From contig NZ_MSMP01000025.1 in NCBI RefSeq assembly GCF_001936575.1, forward strand, positions 1 through 64,000: DNA of 64,000 nt, in the 5' to 3' direction. The stretch comes from Tenacibaculum agarivorans. Its GTDB lineage: Bacteria; Bacteroidota; Bacteroidia; Flavobacteriales; Flavobacteriaceae. The position numbers and the translations under genes are program-made. The notes beneath the pieces are model-generated. The model was not told where the DNA came from. It saw only the letters and a program-made list of their open reading frames with translations, and searched no databases. Shown here piece after piece: positions 61,292 to 64,000 of the stretch. How positions within the stretch are numbered: the stretch's first letter is position 1; every line of letters begins with the position of its first letter.

Positions 61292-64000
61292 ATGTTTAAA
61301 ATTGATTTAAGGTTGCTTCTAGCAACCATGTTATGGGTATGTATTACTTATAGCCAAACTGCCGCACCTAGTGCGCCATCATCTGGTATATCTTCATATG
61401 CCTTACAAGATTACAATTCTAGCTTACAAAAAAATGCACCACCTAGTGTAGCTGCATTCCACGAAACTAAGCTAGTATCTGTAAATAATCATAGAGGAGC
61501 TGCCAATATTGGTGTTCCTTTGTATCAAATTCAACAAGGAGGCGTAACTATCCCTATTCGTTTAAATTATTTAAGTACGGGAGTAAAAGTAAATAGTATT
61601 GCTTCTGCGGTAGGATTAAATTGGTCTTTAGAAGCAGGCGGGTCCATTTTAAAAGATATTAGGGGATTTGAAGATTTTTCGAATAATTGGGAATCTAAAA
61701 TTATTGCTCCAACAGGATTAGCGCAACCAGCTAAAAAGATAGAAGCGTTTAGAAAATTAGGATGGTTTGTTACTTTACCTGAAGGGCCTTTTGATTCTGA
61801 TATTTCTTTACATGATTTGGAACCTGATCATTTTTTTGTCAATGCCCCTGGATTAAATACTTCTTTTACACATAAAAAGAGTAGTACTTCAGGAGTAACT
61901 GAGCCTTTTGAGATTAGTTTTCAGGGTAATGAAATACAAACTACTATTGGAAGTAGTAATGCTATTAATTTTGATACATTTCAAATCAGCCCTCTACAAC
62001 AAGTAGGAGGTACACAAGCTCTACAATGCATTAATAATATTCAGATAAGAAATAACTATGGAATTAAGTATCTATTCGATAAACTAGATATTGATCAATA
62101 TTCAACACAGCAAGTACCATCATCTGAAACTTCTTCAGATGTTCCTGCTTTGAACAAACTCACTTTTTCTAACGAGGTAAAAGCCTATCATTTATCCAAA
62201 ATTCAGGATTTAAATGGTGATGAAATTCATTTTGAGTATGAAACTTATCAAATGAAAGTGGATAATTATGATAGAACTCAAGTTTGGGATATTAATCAAG
62301 GAATCCCAGAATTAAGAAAATCCATTTTTACGAGTGTTTTCTATCCTCAACTACATCGTATAAAAAAGATTCTTTTTAAAAATGGATCAGTTGAATTTAC
62401 TTATGGTTTTAATCGTACAGATCTAGAGGACGGAGGTAAAGCATTATCTGTAATCACTATTAAGGATACACACGGTAGTGTAATTAAAAAAATTCGTTTA
62501 AACTATACCTATTTTGTAGCCAATACCAACTGCAACAACTATTATTGTAAACGTTTACAATTGAAAGAAGTGCGTACAGAAGACGCATTGGGTAATACAT
62601 TACCTGCTCATCAGTTTTTTTACGACTCTACAGCACTACCTATAGTAGGAGCGACAACTACAGATTATTTAGGATACTCAAAAGGGTTGAAAACATCCTA
62701 TACACAAGATTTGAACCAAAATATCCCCATGCAAGCTCCTAAGGTAACCTTCAATACACAGGAAGCTACACCTAGTTTCTATCCTAAAAAAAGTTATCAA
62801 ACTCAAGCTATAGAAATTCCAGGTAGAGACCTAACTCCTGTATTTAACTATGCAAAAGCAGGGAGTTTAGTAAAAATGATTACGCCTACTGGAGCTATCC
62901 AAGAATTTGAATACGAATTAAATTCATTCAAAGCTTATGGGGAAGATGTACCTGCTGCAGGTTTACGTATAAAACGTCAAACGATTACAGATGAAAGAGG
63001 GGATATAGTTCTATTAGAAAACTATATGTATAAAAATACTGATGGCTTTTCATCAGGAGTAGTCAATTATGTTCCTCCTTTTATACAAGCAAGAAGCGGT
63101 TTAAGTTTCAAACCCTATACGATTATATATTCAGGATCAGTTGGACAAACAATGCGTATGCGCACCTATTTATCTTCAAAAAAAGAAAATCAATTATCTA
63201 GCCCAGGTCATATTGTATATCCAAAAGTAACTGTCAAAAATGGATTAAATAATGGAACTACTGAATATAATTATTCTACATTAAAATATCACCCTGTAGA
63301 TTTCAGTTCCGATTATCATGGGGCGGAATATGTTAGTCAAAATAAAGTTGTTATTGATAAATTTCCAGAAAAAACCATTTTACATGGACGTCTCCTATCT
63401 ACAAAAGCTAGAGACGCTTATGGTAACCTTGTAAAAGAAAATTCTTTTCGTCATAACTATCATATTTATGAAAGGCTTTTACATAAGTATTCAGCCCGAA
63501 AGTTTAGAATTAGCCCATTAGGCGAAGATCCTATTGCATATGAAGACTATATAGGTAAACAATGGCATCAATCTGAAACATATAAACAAAGAAGTATGCA
63601 GACGGAAGCTAATAATTACACTCGTTCACCTAACACTTACATTAGTAAAAATAAGGTGTCTAAATTTATTTATGATCCTGTTTATCCTTTTGTTAAAGAA
63701 AGAATAGATTCTACAACTACAGAAACTTTTGTTACAAAATACCATTATCCAACAGATATTACCAGTACCAATAGCTTAGGGGCTCCCAATTTATCTACCA
63801 ATGAATTTAATACTATTGGACTCTTAAAAAACAAAAGGATGTTAAGTACTCCTATCCAAGTGGAAACGTATTTAGACACTAATAAATTAAGTAGTAGGAG
63901 AACTAATTACAAAAATTATGGTAATACTATTTATGCACCAGAAAACTTATCTGCATCTAAAGGAACTAATGGTTTAGAAGTTACTGTTAGACAACAATAT
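61292..64000 (+). CDS. Large exported RHS/YD-repeat-like protein (3' end missing)
   Basis: An open frame of 903 codons from ATG 61292 that reaches the window edge without a stop. Signal peptide 1-20 (ATMLWVCITYSQ). The beginning is typical of Bacteroidetes RHS/YD-repeat proteins: PSVAAFHETKLVSVNNHRGA, GGVTIPIRLNYLSTGVKV and VGLNWSLEAGGSILKD. No YD repeats or RHS-core motif occur in the visible part, which would be expected further on. Such proteins form beta-shells that often enclose a C-terminal toxin; whether this one does lies outside the window. No T9SS domain can be judged. Confidence 0.85.
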   Translation, partial: MFKIDLRLLLATMLWVCITYSQTAAPSAPSSGISSYALQDYNSSLQKNAPPSVAAFHETKLVSVNNHRGAANIGVPLYQIQQGGVTIPIRLNYLSTGVKVNSIASAVGLNWSLEAGGSILKDIRGFEDFSNNWESKIIAPTGLAQPAKKIEAFRKLGWFVTLPEGPFDSDISLHDLEPDHFFVNAPGLNTSFTHKKSSTSGVTEPFEISFQGNEIQTTIGSSNAINFDTFQISPLQQVGGTQALQCINNIQIRNNYGIKYLFDKLDIDQYSTQQVPSSETSSDVPALNKLTFSNEVKAYHLSKIQDLNGDEIHFEYETYQMKVDNYDRTQVWDINQGIPELRKSIFTSVFYPQLHRIKKILFKNGSVEFTYGFNRTDLEDGGKALSVITIKDTHGSVIKKIRLNYTYFVANTNCNNYYCKRLQLKEVRTEDALGNTLPAHQFFYDSTALPIVGATTTDYLGYSKGLKTSYTQDLNQNIPMQAPKVTFNTQEATPSFYPKKSYQTQAIEIPGRDLTPVFNYAKAGSLVKMITPTGAIQEFEYELNSFKAYGEDVPAAGLRIKRQTITDERGDIVLLENYMYKNTDGFSSGVVNYVPPFIQARSGLSFKPYTIIYSGSVGQTMRMRTYLSSKKENQLSSPGHIVYPKVTVKNGLNNGTTEYNYSTLKYHPVDFSSDYHGAEYVSQNKVVIDKFPEKTILHGRLLSTKARDAYGNLVKENSFRHNYHIYERLLHKYSARKFRISPLGEDPIAYEDYIGKQWHQSETYKQRSMQTEANNYTRSPNTYISKNKVSKFIYDPVYPFVKERIDSTTTETFVTKYHYPTDITSTNSLGAPNLSTNEFNTIGLLKNKRMLSTPIQVETYLDTNKLSSRRTNYKNYGNTIYAPENLSASKGTNGLEVTVRQQY

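Overview
The window looks like chromosome from a member of the Flavobacteriaceae (Bacteroidetes), possibly close to Tenacibaculum. Evidence: a very AT-rich composition (about 30% G+C by eye), Bacteroidetes-type -7 promoter elements (TAnnTTTG) in front of many genes, type IX secretion (T9SS) sorting domains of both type A and type B, many Cys-lipoproteins, a long Flavobacterium-type NusB, a PUR-family nucleic-acid-binding protein and a typical housekeeping set. I see no rRNA, tRNA, CRISPR array, insertion sequence or phage genes. The genus is an inference; the family is well supported.

Layout. 1-7 kb (+): a secreted GH3 glycosidase, then a run of little-known genes containing a split two-component system (separate membrane protein, minimal LytS/NarX-like kinase, LuxR-type regulator) flanked by two unrecognised proteins and a lipoprotein. 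7-18.6 kb (-): folE, hisS, a YihY-family membrane protein, pentapeptide-repeat protein, two exported unknowns, an M3 metallopeptidase lipoprotein, a Vat-like acetyltransferase, nadC and a GH99/GH71-like lipoprotein. 18.7-28 kb (mixed): rlmH, a T9SS-exported subtilase, a GT-C-like membrane protein, rdgB followed by a FecCD/FecE-type ABC importer pair, an IPT/TIG lipoprotein, an M28 peptidase and a DUF1304 protein. 28-37.4 kb (mostly -): an AlkD-like protein, SRPBCC/GyrI and DUF1569 proteins, holA, a lone HsdR N-terminal-like protein, a degenerate OmpR-family regulator, a GT2 glycosyltransferase, and an overlapping YciO-CREST-WYL operon. 37.4-44.4 kb (-): a histidine kinase/OmpR regulator pair, coaE, YbbR, yajC, DUF1573, nusB and leucine dehydrogenase. 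44.6-51.6 kb: an MsbA-like exporter, PUR protein, an isochorismate synthase/hydrolase/hotdog cluster, and a BcrA-like ABC transporter. 51.7-60 kb (+): two giant paralogous T9SS type B surface proteins and uvrB. 60.5-64 kb: a long intergenic region with palindromes, then a large exported RHS-like protein running off the window.

How the genes fit together. Housekeeping functions (tRNA charging, folate, NAD, CoA, replication, repair, rRNA modification) are interleaved with cell-surface and signalling genes. Compact junctions are common: 1-11 nt overlaps, promoters nested in the preceding terminator (nusB, the 1172-residue surface protein), and -7 elements so close to the start codon that leaderless mRNAs are likely (uvrB, the HsdR-N protein, the histidine kinase, the GT2 gene).

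Most worth following: the split sensor cassette at 2.6-6.9 kb; the FecE-type ATPase gene with no usual start codon before its P-loop; the receiver-degenerate twin of the OmpR-type regulator; the recently homogenised 3' ends of the two type B surface genes; a chromosomal Vat-like acetyltransferase; and the RHS-like gene with its palindromic upstream region. No complete, clearly new defence or biosynthetic system is visible.
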